Below, one piece after another: positions 1-7,214 of a DNA stretch of 28,477 bases (position 1 is its first letter; the number at the start of each line of letters is the position of its first letter). Made by a program: the position numbers and the translations under genes. The notes beneath the pieces were generated by a model. The model had not been told where the DNA came from. It ran no database searches and saw only the letters and a program-made list of their open reading frames with translations. Origin of the DNA: Bacteroidota bacterium (GTDB lineage Bacteria; Bacteroidota; Ignavibacteria; Kryptoniales; JAKASW01); the NCBI GenBank assembly GCA_021789755.1, contig JAJYJD010000009.1, forward strand, positions 1 through 28,477, in the 5' to 3' direction.

Positions 1-57
1 GCGGTAAAAGATTACGTCAGAAACTACCTCGTGGCCGGAAAACGGCTCGGCGAATAG
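1..57 (+). CDS. C-terminal end of an unidentified protein (5' truncated by window edge)
   Basis: Frame 1 is open from the first base and stops with TAG at 55-57. It gives 18 residues ending in VAGKRLGE, preceded by a short helix-like stretch (AVKDYVRNYL). That is too little to assign a family. It lies upstream of the tRNA on the same strand, with about 140 bases between. Only the reading frame is seen; its being a real gene end is inferred from its position at the edge and the gene-like composition. Confidence 0.5.
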   Translation, partial: AVKDYVRNYLVAGKRLGE

Positions 58-93
58 ACGGCACAATCTTGATTCTCCGGGATTTTTAATCAT

Positions 94-121
94 TTGCACT
101 CCTATAGCCGCAGTGTTAAAT
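94..121 (+). promoter_or_regulatory. Possible sigma-70-like promoter for the tRNA-SRP RNA unit
   Basis: TTGCAC (94-99) and TTAAAT (116-121) are separated by 16 bases and lie about 75 bases upstream of the tRNA. The match to the -35 box is fair and to the -10 box moderate. This is a pattern match by eye only; other AT-rich hexamers occur nearby. Confidence 0.25.
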
Positions 122-196
122 TGTTAGTGAAAATCGCTGAAAACTTCGTGTTCCGGCCTCTTTCGGCATTACATCAGGAAAGAGGGAGGAAGACGA

Positions 197-269
197 GGGG
201 CAGTAGCTCAGTTGGGAGAGCGCCAGAATCGCACTCTGGAGGTCGGGGGTTCGACTCCCCTCTGCTCCA
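197..269 (+). tRNA. tRNA-Ala, anticodon CGC
   Basis: A full 73-nt cloverleaf can be folded. The acceptor stem GGGGCAG (197-203) pairs with CTGCTCC (262-268). The D arm is GCTC/GAGC with loop AGTTGGGA. The anticodon stem CCAGA/TCTGG holds loop ATCGCAC with anticodon CGC at 230-232. The variable loop is 5 nt, and the T arm GGGGG/CCCCT has loop TTCGACT. The third acceptor pair is G3-U70, the classical alanine identity element, which agrees with the anticodon (codon GCG). The discriminator is A269. The 3' CCA is not encoded (genome reads A-C-A), so a CCA-adding enzyme is needed. Residue 32 is A, which is slightly unusual. The SRP RNA starts 42 nt downstream, so the two may be processed from one transcript. 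Confidence 0.93.
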
Positions 270-311
270 CAGGAGAGTTTTAGTTCAATGAAAGCAATGG
301 AATGAGTTTTT

Positions 312-411
312 GAGGTCAAGTCCTGTGCAACGGAAGGTTGCCGAACCCCGCCAGGTCCGGAAGGAAGCAACGGTAAGCGTACTGACCGTGTGACACAGTA
401 AGCTTGGCCTC
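312..411 (+). ncRNA. ffs: Small bacterial signal recognition particle RNA (4.5S type)
   Basis: This is the RNA scaffold of the signal recognition particle, which binds Ffh and targets nascent membrane and secretory proteins to FtsY and SecYEG. The conserved domain IV hairpin is present. Stem TCC/GGA (356-358/363-365) is capped by a GGAA tetraloop (359-362), with the characteristic internal loop CAGG (352-355) opposite AGCA (366-369). The terminal stem GAGGTCAAG (312-320) pairs with CTTGGCCTC (403-411) with one G-U pair. At about 100 nt it matches the short Gram-negative form without an Alu domain. Confidence 0.95.
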
Positions 412-421
412 TCTTTTTTTT
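403..421 (+). terminator. Intrinsic terminator of the SRP RNA
   Basis: The closing stem of the SRP RNA ends at 411 and is followed within two bases by eight T residues (414-421). The RNA's own terminal helix therefore serves as the terminator hairpin, with the U-tract directly after it. Confidence 0.75.
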
Positions 422-1008
422 CACGGCTCGATAGAACCGCCCGATGTGTCGCAGTTAAACGGATGCGGCATCGGGGGCTCTTTAAAAATTTTGAAGTTCA
501 ACAATCGGTATATCGGTGTTAAAACGACATAGCATGGCAGGCTGGAAATCGGATTTTGAGAGGTCAGGTATCGCATCCATGGCCGGCTTCCGGGCAGTGT
601 CGTTATCGGTTTCTTCGGTTTTAGCATTTGGGGAAGGGATAATCCCTTCATCCGTCAAATCATTTCTAAACACTATTTGCGGAGTCGTTTCAGACTATCT
701 CCAGTGTGTTCATGAGAGTGTTTTCTATCATTCGGGGAGAGAGGCCGTTCCATGTAGCGGCAGGAATTCCAATTCATTTCTCACCTCGAAAGGATCGCTT
801 CAGGCGGTCGCGATCTTTGCAGTGTCCGGAGGATCTCCGGGTTGTGATACGAAGATGACAGACGTGCCTCACAGCGGCGCGGTTTCTTTTTACCATCGTC
901 ACATACACTCTAGAAGAGTTTTGGGGAATCACATCGCAGGGTCACGGATCGAGTATCTGGATGACAGTCTAAGCCGATCTCCGCTCAAAAAGAACAGAGC
1001 AGGTATCT
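422..1008. other. 587-base stretch without a supportable gene
   Basis: No open frame here has both a ribosome-binding site and recognisable protein content. Two inverted repeats are visible: a 17-base palindrome of GAAGGGAT, one A, then ATCCCTTC (633-649), and a hairpin CCGGAG-GAT-CTCCGG (826-840). The 3' part must hold the promoter and leader of the RNase G gene. A plus-strand frame over 516-1034 overlaps the start of that gene and looks spurious. A 63-codon minus-strand frame with GTG start (673 down to 482) has a fairly natural composition, but no ribosome-binding site or family was seen. Confidence 0.5.
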
Positions 1009-2637
1009 ATGAAGAAGGAGATCGTAATCAATGAGACTGCCGACCAGGTACGAATCGCAATTACCGAGGACGGCAAGCTCGCAGAGATCTTTGTCGACAC
1101 TCCCGGTAAAGAGCGGATGGTCGGCGACATCTATTTGGGGAGAATTGCAAGAGTTATGCCGGGCATCCGGGCGGCATTCATCGACATCGGGCACAAGCAG
1201 GACGCCTTTCTCCATTTCTCCGACGTCGACCCCAATATAGACGAGTATTCTTCGCTGATCGGCGAAGATGAATCCGAAATGGACGACGATGACGACGATG
1301 ACGACGAAAAGGTGACCGTCGCTTCACCGGCAGAACACCCCGCGCACCCGCAACCACCCCAGCGTCCTCAACCCGTCCAGCAAAGAAGCTTCCGCCCGCC
1401 TCAAAGAGAAGTCAAGCTCGACCGCGGCCAGAGCATAATAGTCCAGGTGACCAAGGAGCCCGTCGGCAAGAAGGGTGTGCGTGTCACCAGCAAGGTATCG
1501 CTTCCGGGAAGATACCTGGTTCTTCTCCCATTCGACGGCCGCATCGGCGTTTCCAAAAAACTCTACAATTTCCGTGAGAAGAAGAGGCTGAGAAGAATTA
1601 TCAGGAGTATGCTCCCCGAAGGGTTCGGTGTGATCATCAGGACTGTCGCTGAAGGCAAAGAAGAAGAACTCTTGAAGAACGACCTCGGTCAGCTAATCAA
1701 GACCTGGCGGGAAATCGAGAAAAGCCTGAAGACAGAACAACCCCCGATCCTCCTTTATAAAGATTTGTCCACCGTCTCAAGCGTGATCCGTGATCTCTTC
1801 AACAACGAAGTGCAGCGGGTCGTCGTGGATTCGAGACGGCTCTACAAGGAAATTACGACTTACGTGAAGTGGTTCTCGCCGAATCTTGTCGACAAGATCG
1901 AGTTCTATCGCGGAAGGCAGCCGATCTTCGACGTGTTCGGTGTCGCAAAAGATATGCAGGAATCGCTCGGCAGACGAGTTCCGCTGAAAACCGGCGGGTA
2001 TATCGTCATAGACGCGACCGAGGCAATGACCGTGATCGATGTCAACAGCGGCCGCTATGCCGCAAGCAGGGAACAGGAGCAGAACTCGCTGCGCACTAAC
2101 ATGGAAGCCTCGCGTGAAGTTGTCCGACAACTTCGACTGCGGGACATCGGTGGAATCATCGTCATCGACTTCATAGACCTTGACGACGAGCGGAACAAGC
2201 GCAAAGTATATGAGGAACTCCGGAAAGAATTCAGAAGAGACAGGGCAAAGTCAACGGTCCTTCCGATGACCGAATTCGGCCTGGTGCAGATCACCCGCCA
2301 GCGGATAAGGCAGAGCATAATGCAGTCTTTCAGCGAAACTTGCCCGGTTTGCGCGGGAACCGGCATTGTCCAGAGCAGGGCCACCGTCCTCACCGATATA
2401 ACCGGCTGGTTTGGAAGGTTCAGGACCGAGGGACACGGCGGGAGATTCTTCAAACTCACGGTCCACCCCTATGTTGCCTTCTATCTTAAAGAAGGAAAAC
2501 CGAGCCATCTGTCGAGCCTTATGTGGAAGAACAAGGCGATCATCAGACTCGAAACCGACCCGACAATGCCGGTGAACTCTTTCAAGGTCTACTCAAATTC
2601 CGAAAAACGCGAGCTGACCGAAGGCTTCAAAGCTTAG
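1009..2637 (+). CDS. rng: Ribonuclease G/E family endoribonuclease
   Basis: RNase E/G endonucleases cut single-stranded AU-rich RNA in rRNA maturation and mRNA decay. The 542 residues contain an N-terminal S1-type RNA-binding region (about 36-75, resuming about 135-165). The DNase I-like catalytic core follows, with metal-binding aspartates in IDVNSG (D344) and VIDFID (D387). The zinc-link motif CPVCAGTG begins at residue 445. The length fits RNase G rather than RNase E, since the long C-terminal degradosome scaffold is absent. The S1 domain is interrupted at about residues 85-132 by an unusual insert: eight aspartates (92-99), then a Pro/Gln-rich linker. ATG 1009 follows a modest GAGCAGG site. 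The next gene, mgsA, starts 210 bases downstream. Confidence 0.95.
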   Translation: MKKEIVINETADQVRIAITEDGKLAEIFVDTPGKERMVGDIYLGRIARVMPGIRAAFIDIGHKQDAFLHFSDVDPNIDEYSSLIGEDESEMDDDDDDDDEKVTVASPAEHPAHPQPPQRPQPVQQRSFRPPQREVKLDRGQSIIVQVTKEPVGKKGVRVTSKVSLPGRYLVLLPFDGRIGVSKKLYNFREKKRLRRIIRSMLPEGFGVIIRTVAEGKEEELLKNDLGQLIKTWREIEKSLKTEQPPILLYKDLSTVSSVIRDLFNNEVQRVVVDSRRLYKEITTYVKWFSPNLVDKIEFYRGRQPIFDVFGVAKDMQESLGRRVPLKTGGYIVIDATEAMTVIDVNSGRYAASREQEQNSLRTNMEASREVVRQLRLRDIGGIIVIDFIDLDDERNKRKVYEELRKEFRRDRAKSTVLPMTEFGLVQITRQRIRQSIMQSFSETCPVCAGTGIVQSRATVLTDITGWFGRFRTEGHGGRFFKLTVHPYVAFYLKEGKPSHLSSLMWKNKAIIRLETDPTMPVNSFKVYSNSEKRELTEGFKA

Positions 2638-2683
2638 ACTGATCAGTTCGGGGTCGACGAAGGAACTCTTCAGCGTCAGGATT

Positions 2684-2705
2684 GCGGCGGTTTTTTCACC
2701 GCCGC
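2684..2705 (+). terminator. GC-rich hairpin after rng, possible terminator
   Basis: GCGGCGG (2684-2690) and CCGCCGC (2699-2705) form a perfect 7-bp stem 47 bases past the rng stop codon. The T-run lies in the loop rather than after the stem, so it is not a canonical intrinsic terminator. It could attenuate or stabilise the rng 3' end. Confidence 0.35.
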
Positions 2706-2790
2706 GACTTGAAAAGTTAATCTTCCGGCTATCTTCCGGGACAAATTCTGGCATTGCGAACCGATCGTTTTTAACTTCAACCGGCGGCCA

Positions 2791-2814
2791 TCCGGGAGTC
2801 CCGAACATGACCGG
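2791..2814 (+). repeat. Leader element shared with the region before the PorV-like gene (copy 1)
   Basis: TCCGGG-AG-TCCCGAACATGA-CCGG lies 48 bases (from CCCG) upstream of the mgsA start. A near-identical string occurs at 14400-14422, lacking AG and with one substitution, about 51 bases upstream of another gene start. CGGGAGTCCCG inside this copy is a perfect palindrome. It may be a dispersed intergenic repeat or a shared regulatory motif; two copies cannot distinguish these. Confidence 0.4.
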
Positions 2815-2847
2815 CGCCCGCAACTCCACAAACAGCAGGAGCATTCA

Positions 2848-3288
2848 ATGGAAAATCTACGTGTCAGGATGAACCCGAGGAAGAGAGTTGCCCTGGTCGC
2901 ACACGACAACAAGAAAGAGGAGCTGCTGCAGTGGGCTAAGTTCAACGCCGGCACGCTGAAAAGCCACGAACTCTTTGCGACCGGCACCACAGGCAAGCTG
3001 TTGTCGGAAGCGCTGGGAGTGAAAATAAAAAAGATGATGAGCGGTCCGGTCGGAGGCGACCAGCAGCTGGGCGCGAAGATAGCGGAGGGCAAAATCGACG
3101 TCCTGATCTTCTTCTGGGATCCGCTTGAACCGCAGCCTCACGATCCGGATGTGAAAGCGCTTCTTCGCATCGCCGTTGTCTGGAATATTCCCGTCGCTTC
3201 GAACAAAGCATCCGCGGATTTTCTTATTTCTTCGCCGCTGTTTCATTCGGAGTATGAGCGAAACGTGATCCTCAATATTCGCCGGTAG
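2848..3288 (+). CDS. mgsA: Methylglyoxal synthase
   Basis: This enzyme converts dihydroxyacetone phosphate to methylglyoxal and phosphate, a bypass of lower glycolysis used when phosphate is short or sugar phosphates accumulate. The 146-residue protein aligns almost without gaps with my memory of E. coli MgsA. ATGTTGKL is at 44-51 and GPVGGDQQLGA at 66-76 with catalytic D71. FFWDPL spans 88-93, and PHDPDVKALL holds H98 and D101. These are the known catalytic positions with the same numbering. ATG 2848 follows CAGGAG at good spacing; an alternative Met at residue 8 lacks a better site. It sits 79 bases upstream of a phosphofructokinase, so the two likely act on the same carbon flow, at the entry and the overflow of lower glycolysis. 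Confidence 0.96.
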   Translation: MENLRVRMNPRKRVALVAHDNKKEELLQWAKFNAGTLKSHELFATGTTGKLLSEALGVKIKKMMSGPVGGDQQLGAKIAEGKIDVLIFFWDPLEPQPHDPDVKALLRIAVVWNIPVASNKASADFLISSPLFHSEYERNVILNIRR

Positions 3289-3367
3289 GTCCCGGGACGT
3301 TTTCAAATGTTCATCCCTTACATGATAAATTCGTCACGAACTCAATTTCAATCAAAGGAGTAAATGT

Positions 3368-4528
3368 ATGCGAATCGGAATTTTGACGGGCGGTGGCGAC
3401 GTACCTGGATTAAACCCGTGCATTAAAGCGGCCGTCTACCGGGCACAGGATGCCGGCATCGAAGTCATCGGCATTAAACGCGGCTGGGGCGGGCTGCTGT
3501 ATTACAATATGGACTCGAAGGACGGGGACCAGCAGTGGGTCACACTGCTGAATAAACAGAATACACGGACGGTGGACAGGTCCGGCGGTACGTTCCTTCA
3601 TACGTCGAGAACCAATCCGTCGAAGGTGAAACCGAAGGATGTCCCGGATTTCCTGCTGGATGCGAAGCATCCTCCGAAAAAAGACGATCCGCCGCTCGAC
3701 TTCACGCCTCATGTCCTGAAAGTGCTTGAGCATTTGAAGATCGACGCCATGCTTCCTATCGGAGGCGACGACACTCTGAGTTACGCGGTCCGCCTTCACA
3801 AAGAAGGGTTCCCCGTAGTCGCAGTGCCGAAAACGATGGACAACGATGTGTTCGGAACCGACTACTGTATCGGATTCTCCACGGCAGTTACGAGGAGCGT
3901 AAACTTCATCACGGCGCTGCGAACTCCGGCCGGATCTCACGAGCGGATTGCAGTCGTCGAATTGTTCGGGAGAAACTCCGGAGAAACGTCTCTCATATCT
4001 GCGTACCTTGCCGGAGTGGACCGCGCGATAATATCGGAGGTGCCGTTCGATCCGGAGAAACTGGCAAAACTCCTGCTTGAAGACAAGAAGCGCAACCCGA
4101 GCGACTATGCCATCATGACAATTTCGGAGGGCGCACAGATGACGGGCGGAAAAATCGTCGAGTACGGTCAGGCTGACGCTTACGGTCACAAGAAACTCGG
4201 CGGAATCGGCCAGATCACCGGCGATGCTTTGAAGCAGATAACCGGCTCGGAGATCATCTATCAACAGGTTGCATACCTAATGAGGAGCGGTGAGCCGGAT
4301 GCACTCGACAGAATGGTCGCGATCAGCTACGCGAACCTTGCAACCGATCTCATCATAAAGAAACAATACGGCCGGATGGTTGGGCTGAAGGAAGGAAAGT
4401 ACACACACATTCCGATCGACAGCATTGCGAGCGGCGTGAAGCGTGTCGATGTCGATGAGTTATACGATGCTCAGGAGTACAAGCCGAAAGTCGCTCACCT
4501 GCTTGACAAGCCGATGTTCTTGTACTGA
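3368..4528 (+). CDS. pfp: 6-phosphofructokinase, probably pyrophosphate-dependent
   Basis: It phosphorylates fructose 6-phosphate to fructose 1,6-bisphosphate. PFK-A family motifs are clear: TGGGDVPGLN at 7-16 (phosphoryl-donor loop), IGGDDTL at 131-137, PKTMDND at 154-160 with the catalytic TxDxD, and FGRNSG at 200-205. ATP enzymes usually have GGDGS and PGTIDND. Here the second glycine of GGDG is Asp135 and the Gly after the Pro is Lys155. Both changes are diagnostic for pyrophosphate specificity in characterised PPi-PFKs, so the donor is probably PPi and the step reversible. The protein has 386 residues, longer than the roughly 320 of E. coli PfkA, with an insert around 84-118. ATG 3368 follows AAAGGAG. 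The donor remains a prediction from two residues. Confidence 0.92.
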   Translation: MRIGILTGGGDVPGLNPCIKAAVYRAQDAGIEVIGIKRGWGGLLYYNMDSKDGDQQWVTLLNKQNTRTVDRSGGTFLHTSRTNPSKVKPKDVPDFLLDAKHPPKKDDPPLDFTPHVLKVLEHLKIDAMLPIGGDDTLSYAVRLHKEGFPVVAVPKTMDNDVFGTDYCIGFSTAVTRSVNFITALRTPAGSHERIAVVELFGRNSGETSLISAYLAGVDRAIISEVPFDPEKLAKLLLEDKKRNPSDYAIMTISEGAQMTGGKIVEYGQADAYGHKKLGGIGQITGDALKQITGSEIIYQQVAYLMRSGEPDALDRMVAISYANLATDLIIKKQYGRMVGLKEGKYTHIPIDSIASGVKRVDVDELYDAQEYKPKVAHLLDKPMFLY

Positions 4529-4828
4529 GCGGGATAGTTTTCGAAATGCAGACGGCGGGATGTGATACCAGAACATACCGCTTCTTTGTGTGGCGAAAGC
4601 CGACACAGCTTCCTTCTGTCTAATATTGCCCGTCTTGGGGTAATTTGTTCCAGAACCCGATACTTTGAGGGATTTTCCGACACCCGCGGTGATCCCCGTT
4701 TTGCGTTTTTGTTAAGTAAATTACAAGCTACCACGACGTCTGTCGGCACCGTAATTGCACATTTGTAGCGAGCTCACAGTCAGGGAGCTTAATAACAGGT
4801 AGTCAGCATAAAACGAGGAGATATTACC
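4529..4828. other. 300-base intergenic region: end of PFK unit and leader of the first cytochrome
   Basis: No gene was seen. No convincing terminator hairpin follows the PFK stop. The downstream half is AT-richer and carries the element shared with the second cytochrome (4745-4759). A ribosome-binding site, GAGGAG, lies just before ATG 4829. The promoter itself could not be placed with confidence. Confidence 0.5.
4745..4759 (+). promoter_or_regulatory. Upstream element shared by both cytochrome genes (copy 1)
   Basis: The string GGCACCGTAATTGCA begins 84 bases before the ATG of the first cytochrome. The second cytochrome has GGCATCTTAATTGCA beginning 84 bases before its ATG, so 13 of 15 bases match at identical spacing. 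The flanks on both sides look unrelated. It may be an operator or part of the promoter; its function is not known. Confidence 0.45.
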
Positions 4829-6862
4829 ATGGGTAAGCTATTTACCGTTTGTACCATGGCCTTGCTGATGTTCGCTGGTCGTGCGTTGTCGCAAACCCCA
4901 AGCCCAAAGATAGAAATAATGGGCATGTCGCAATTTGAGCTCGCGAAGCACTATGGAGCTCAAGGTACGAGGACAACAACGTCAGGGCTGAACACAGTGG
5001 GCAAAGGCACAATTGTTTATTTGAATGCGGAAGATTTGAGCGGAGGGAAGATCACGTCGGTCGCGTGGACTATTCTCAGCAGACCGGCCGGCTCGTCGAC
5101 GACCATCGACAGTGCCGCGGCCGTGTTCACGACCATGCGGCCCGATACCACAGGGCAATATGTAATCCAGGTCAGCGTGACCACATCGGGGGGGACAGAA
5201 ACAGTATCGGATACCATCACGTCGGCAACGTATCTGGGAGTCGGCTTCATGGGAGGTGGCGGCGTCAGCATTAACGATCCCAAGTGCGGATTGTGTCATC
5301 TTGAAATGGTCCAGGAGTGGTCGATGACTCCACATTCCTCGATTTTCCAGGGCGCTATCGACGGAACGGATCCGAGGCAGACACACTACAGCCAAAACTG
5401 CATCTCCTGCCATACCACAGGCTACGATAAGAACGCAGCAAACGGCGGCTTCTATGATGTGCAGACGAAATCAGGCTGGCAATTCCCGTCGTCATACGTC
5501 GACACTAACTTTGCCCACCTCTACAACACGTCTCACCAACTTGCGCAACTCGCCACGATCGGCTGCGAAAGTTGCCACGGTCCGGGCAGCGAGCACCCCG
5601 CCGCTCCCCCCGCCGGTATCAGCGTTTCTCTCGATGTGAAAGTGTGCGCCAAATGCCACGACGCGCCGACACATCATTCGATCGTCAGAGAATATTCGAT
5701 CAGCGGTCACGGTATGAATGCAGTCCAGGAGGAAGATCCAGGAGTGAACAACTCGTCGTGCGCCAAGTGCCACAACGGCGCGGGATTTTACCTGTACGCT
5801 TCAGGACAGAAAATATCTGGAACGCAGGCCGTGCAGCCGATCGGTTGTGCATCGTGTCACGATCCTCATTCGACGGCGAACCCGCATCAACTCCGCAAAG
5901 TCACCGCGGATACTCTGATGAACGGTTTCCAGATCCCCAATGCCGGGAACGGCGGCCTCTGTATGAACTGCCATAAAGGACGGAGAAATGCCGAGACTTA
6001 TACGAAGAAGTGGGCAAGCCACTACGGGCCCCACTACGGCACGCAGACAGATATGCTCTACGGCCAGAACGCCGTGCAATTTGGCGACAAGACCATCACG
6101 GGTGTATCGACTCATGCGCAGCTTGAAGACGCATGCGTAACGTGCCACATGTCGGCTGCGAGCGGCAAGGTGGCGTATCTGCTCGGAAGCCATACATGGA
6201 AGATGAGCGGACCCGACAGCACGGGGACTATCACAGATAACGTCGCTGTTTGCGAAAGCTGTCATGGACCGATGGGAAGCTTTGACGACATCAAAGCGGG
6301 AGACGACTATGACGGTAACGGAAAAGTGGAAGGTGTTCAGACCGAGGTCAAGGGCCTGCTGGCGAAATTAGCCGCACTTCTGCCGAAAGACACGACTGGT
6401 GCTGTCAGAACAGACTCCGCCGCGATAGCCGGCAACCCGAACTACCTGAAGGCCGTTTACAATTACGTCTATGTCGTCAACGACGGCAGTTACGGCGTTC
6501 ATAATGCGAAGTACACCTTCGCGATTCTGACCAGGGCACTCGGTACTCTCACAGGTGTCGAGGTCGTGACAAGCAAGGTTCCGCAGGCGTTTGCGCTTGA
6601 ACAGAACTATCCGAACCCGTTTAACCCGACGACTACGATCAGTTTCTCCGTGCCGAAATCGGGCAATGTCAAGATCGCGATCTATAACTCGATCGGTCAG
6701 CTGGTGAAGACGCTGGTGGATAATCACTTTACGCCGGGAACTTACAAGGTCGCCTGGGACGGTACGAACTCTTCCGGTTCGATAGTATCGAGCGGCATCT
6801 ATTTCTACAAGTTCATGTCCAGAGACTTCTCGCAATCGCGCAAGATGTTGATGCTCAAATAA
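4829..6862 (+). CDS. Secreted nine-heme c-type cytochrome with T9SS sorting domain (paralog 1)
   Basis: This 677-residue protein begins with a signal peptide (about 1-21, ending ALSQ). An Ig/PKD-like beta domain (about 28-135) follows. Nine CxxCH heme-binding motifs then start at residues 153, 191, 246, 273, 311, 340, 378, 436 and 475, with many further histidines as possible distal ligands. The segment TIGCESCHGPGSEH resembles the cytochrome c554-like multiheme group. A helical stretch with GSYGVHNAKYTFAIL follows the hemes, as in several multiheme reductase families. Residues from about 600 form the T9SS C-terminal domain (NYPNPFNPTT, GIYFYK, KMLMLK). It is therefore predicted to be exported and attached to or released from the cell surface, where it would carry electrons. 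ATG 4829 follows GAGGAG. Substrate and partner are unknown. Confidence 0.92.
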   Translation: MGKLFTVCTMALLMFAGRALSQTPSPKIEIMGMSQFELAKHYGAQGTRTTTSGLNTVGKGTIVYLNAEDLSGGKITSVAWTILSRPAGSSTTIDSAAAVFTTMRPDTTGQYVIQVSVTTSGGTETVSDTITSATYLGVGFMGGGGVSINDPKCGLCHLEMVQEWSMTPHSSIFQGAIDGTDPRQTHYSQNCISCHTTGYDKNAANGGFYDVQTKSGWQFPSSYVDTNFAHLYNTSHQLAQLATIGCESCHGPGSEHPAAPPAGISVSLDVKVCAKCHDAPTHHSIVREYSISGHGMNAVQEEDPGVNNSSCAKCHNGAGFYLYASGQKISGTQAVQPIGCASCHDPHSTANPHQLRKVTADTLMNGFQIPNAGNGGLCMNCHKGRRNAETYTKKWASHYGPHYGTQTDMLYGQNAVQFGDKTITGVSTHAQLEDACVTCHMSAASGKVAYLLGSHTWKMSGPDSTGTITDNVAVCESCHGPMGSFDDIKAGDDYDGNGKVEGVQTEVKGLLAKLAALLPKDTTGAVRTDSAAIAGNPNYLKAVYNYVYVVNDGSYGVHNAKYTFAILTRALGTLTGVEVVTSKVPQAFALEQNYPNPFNPTTTISFSVPKSGNVKIAIYNSIGQLVKTLVDNHFTPGTYKVAWDGTNSSGSIVSSGIYFYKFMSRDFSQSRKMLMLK

Positions 6863-6962
6863 CGACTTCGGTCGGTTGGTCCCGATTAACCCAAGGTATT
6901 ACGGGACCCTGCGCAAAGCCCCGTTCCTCCCGGGACGGATTGTCGATGAAATAGTCGGTTAT

Positions 6963-7000
6963 GAAATGGCCGTCATTTAAGCAGTTGGCGGCCATTTCTT
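6963..7000 (+). terminator. Probable terminator of the first cytochrome gene
   Basis: GAAATGGCCG (6963-6972) pairs perfectly over 10 bp with CGGCCATTTC (6989-6998) across a 16-base loop. It is followed by a short T-rich end (TTTCTTTG). It lies 100 bases past the stop codon. The T-tract is weak, so it may be a leaky terminator. Confidence 0.5.
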
Positions 7001-7130
7001 TGAAGTGTGCCCTGTCCCAAAATGCCCAGCAATAAGGCAAAATACTATCGATCCTACATGAGCGTGGACTAGGTCCAATTAGTTTCCCGCCTTTCTCCAC
7101 AAGTTTCAGACGGTAATGGCCATATTGGTT

Positions 7131-7145
7131 GGCATCTTAATTGCA
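7131..7145 (+). promoter_or_regulatory. Upstream element shared by both cytochrome genes (copy 2)
   Basis: GGCATCTTAATTGCA begins 84 bases before ATG 7215 and matches copy 1 (4745-4759) at 13 of 15 positions with the same distance to the start codon. A TAATAT hexamer lies about 12 bases further downstream, so the element would sit over or just upstream of a -35 region if that is the -10 box. Confidence 0.45.
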
Positions 7146-7214
7146 TGTTCACGTCTGTAATATGCTTTGAGTTTCCTAATTATTGCCAAAAGCACTAGAA
7201 AAGGAGAATTAGCT

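Larger units (their letters stand above)
6863..7214. other. 352-base region between the two cytochrome genes
   Basis: No gene was seen. The first part holds two inverted repeats: GGTCCCG (6878-6884) with CGGGACC (6902-6908), and the terminator-like stem at 6963-6998. The last 90 bases are AT-rich and contain the element shared with the first cytochrome, a TAATAT hexamer (7157-7162) that could be a -10 box, and the ribosome-binding site AAAGGAG. The two cytochromes therefore look like separate transcription units. Confidence 0.5.

Noticed and set aside
94..424. Open frames on both strands across the tRNA and SRP RNA
   Set aside because: They are translations of structured RNA genes (the SSVGRAPESHSGGRGFDSPLL-type string is a known artefact of tRNA sequence).
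482..673. 63-codon minus-strand frame (GTG start) with fairly natural composition
   Set aside because: No ribosome-binding site, no recognisable family, and overlapping alternative frames; kept only as a remark in the intergenic entry.
516..1034. 172-codon plus-strand frame before rng
   Set aside because: It overlaps the rng start, has no ribosome-binding site, and its composition does not resemble a protein.
3289..3298. GTCCCGGGAC palindrome after mgsA
   Set aside because: Too short and without a T-run to call a terminator; may be chance in GC-rich spacer.
3410..4264. 284-codon minus-strand frame opposite the phosphofructokinase gene
   Set aside because: Antisense shadow of a clear enzyme gene with strong motifs on the plus strand.
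7167..7214. Upstream ATG extending the second cytochrome by 16 residues
   Set aside because: The ribosome-binding site AAAGGAG lies inside this extension and the signal peptide starts at the internal ATG 7215.
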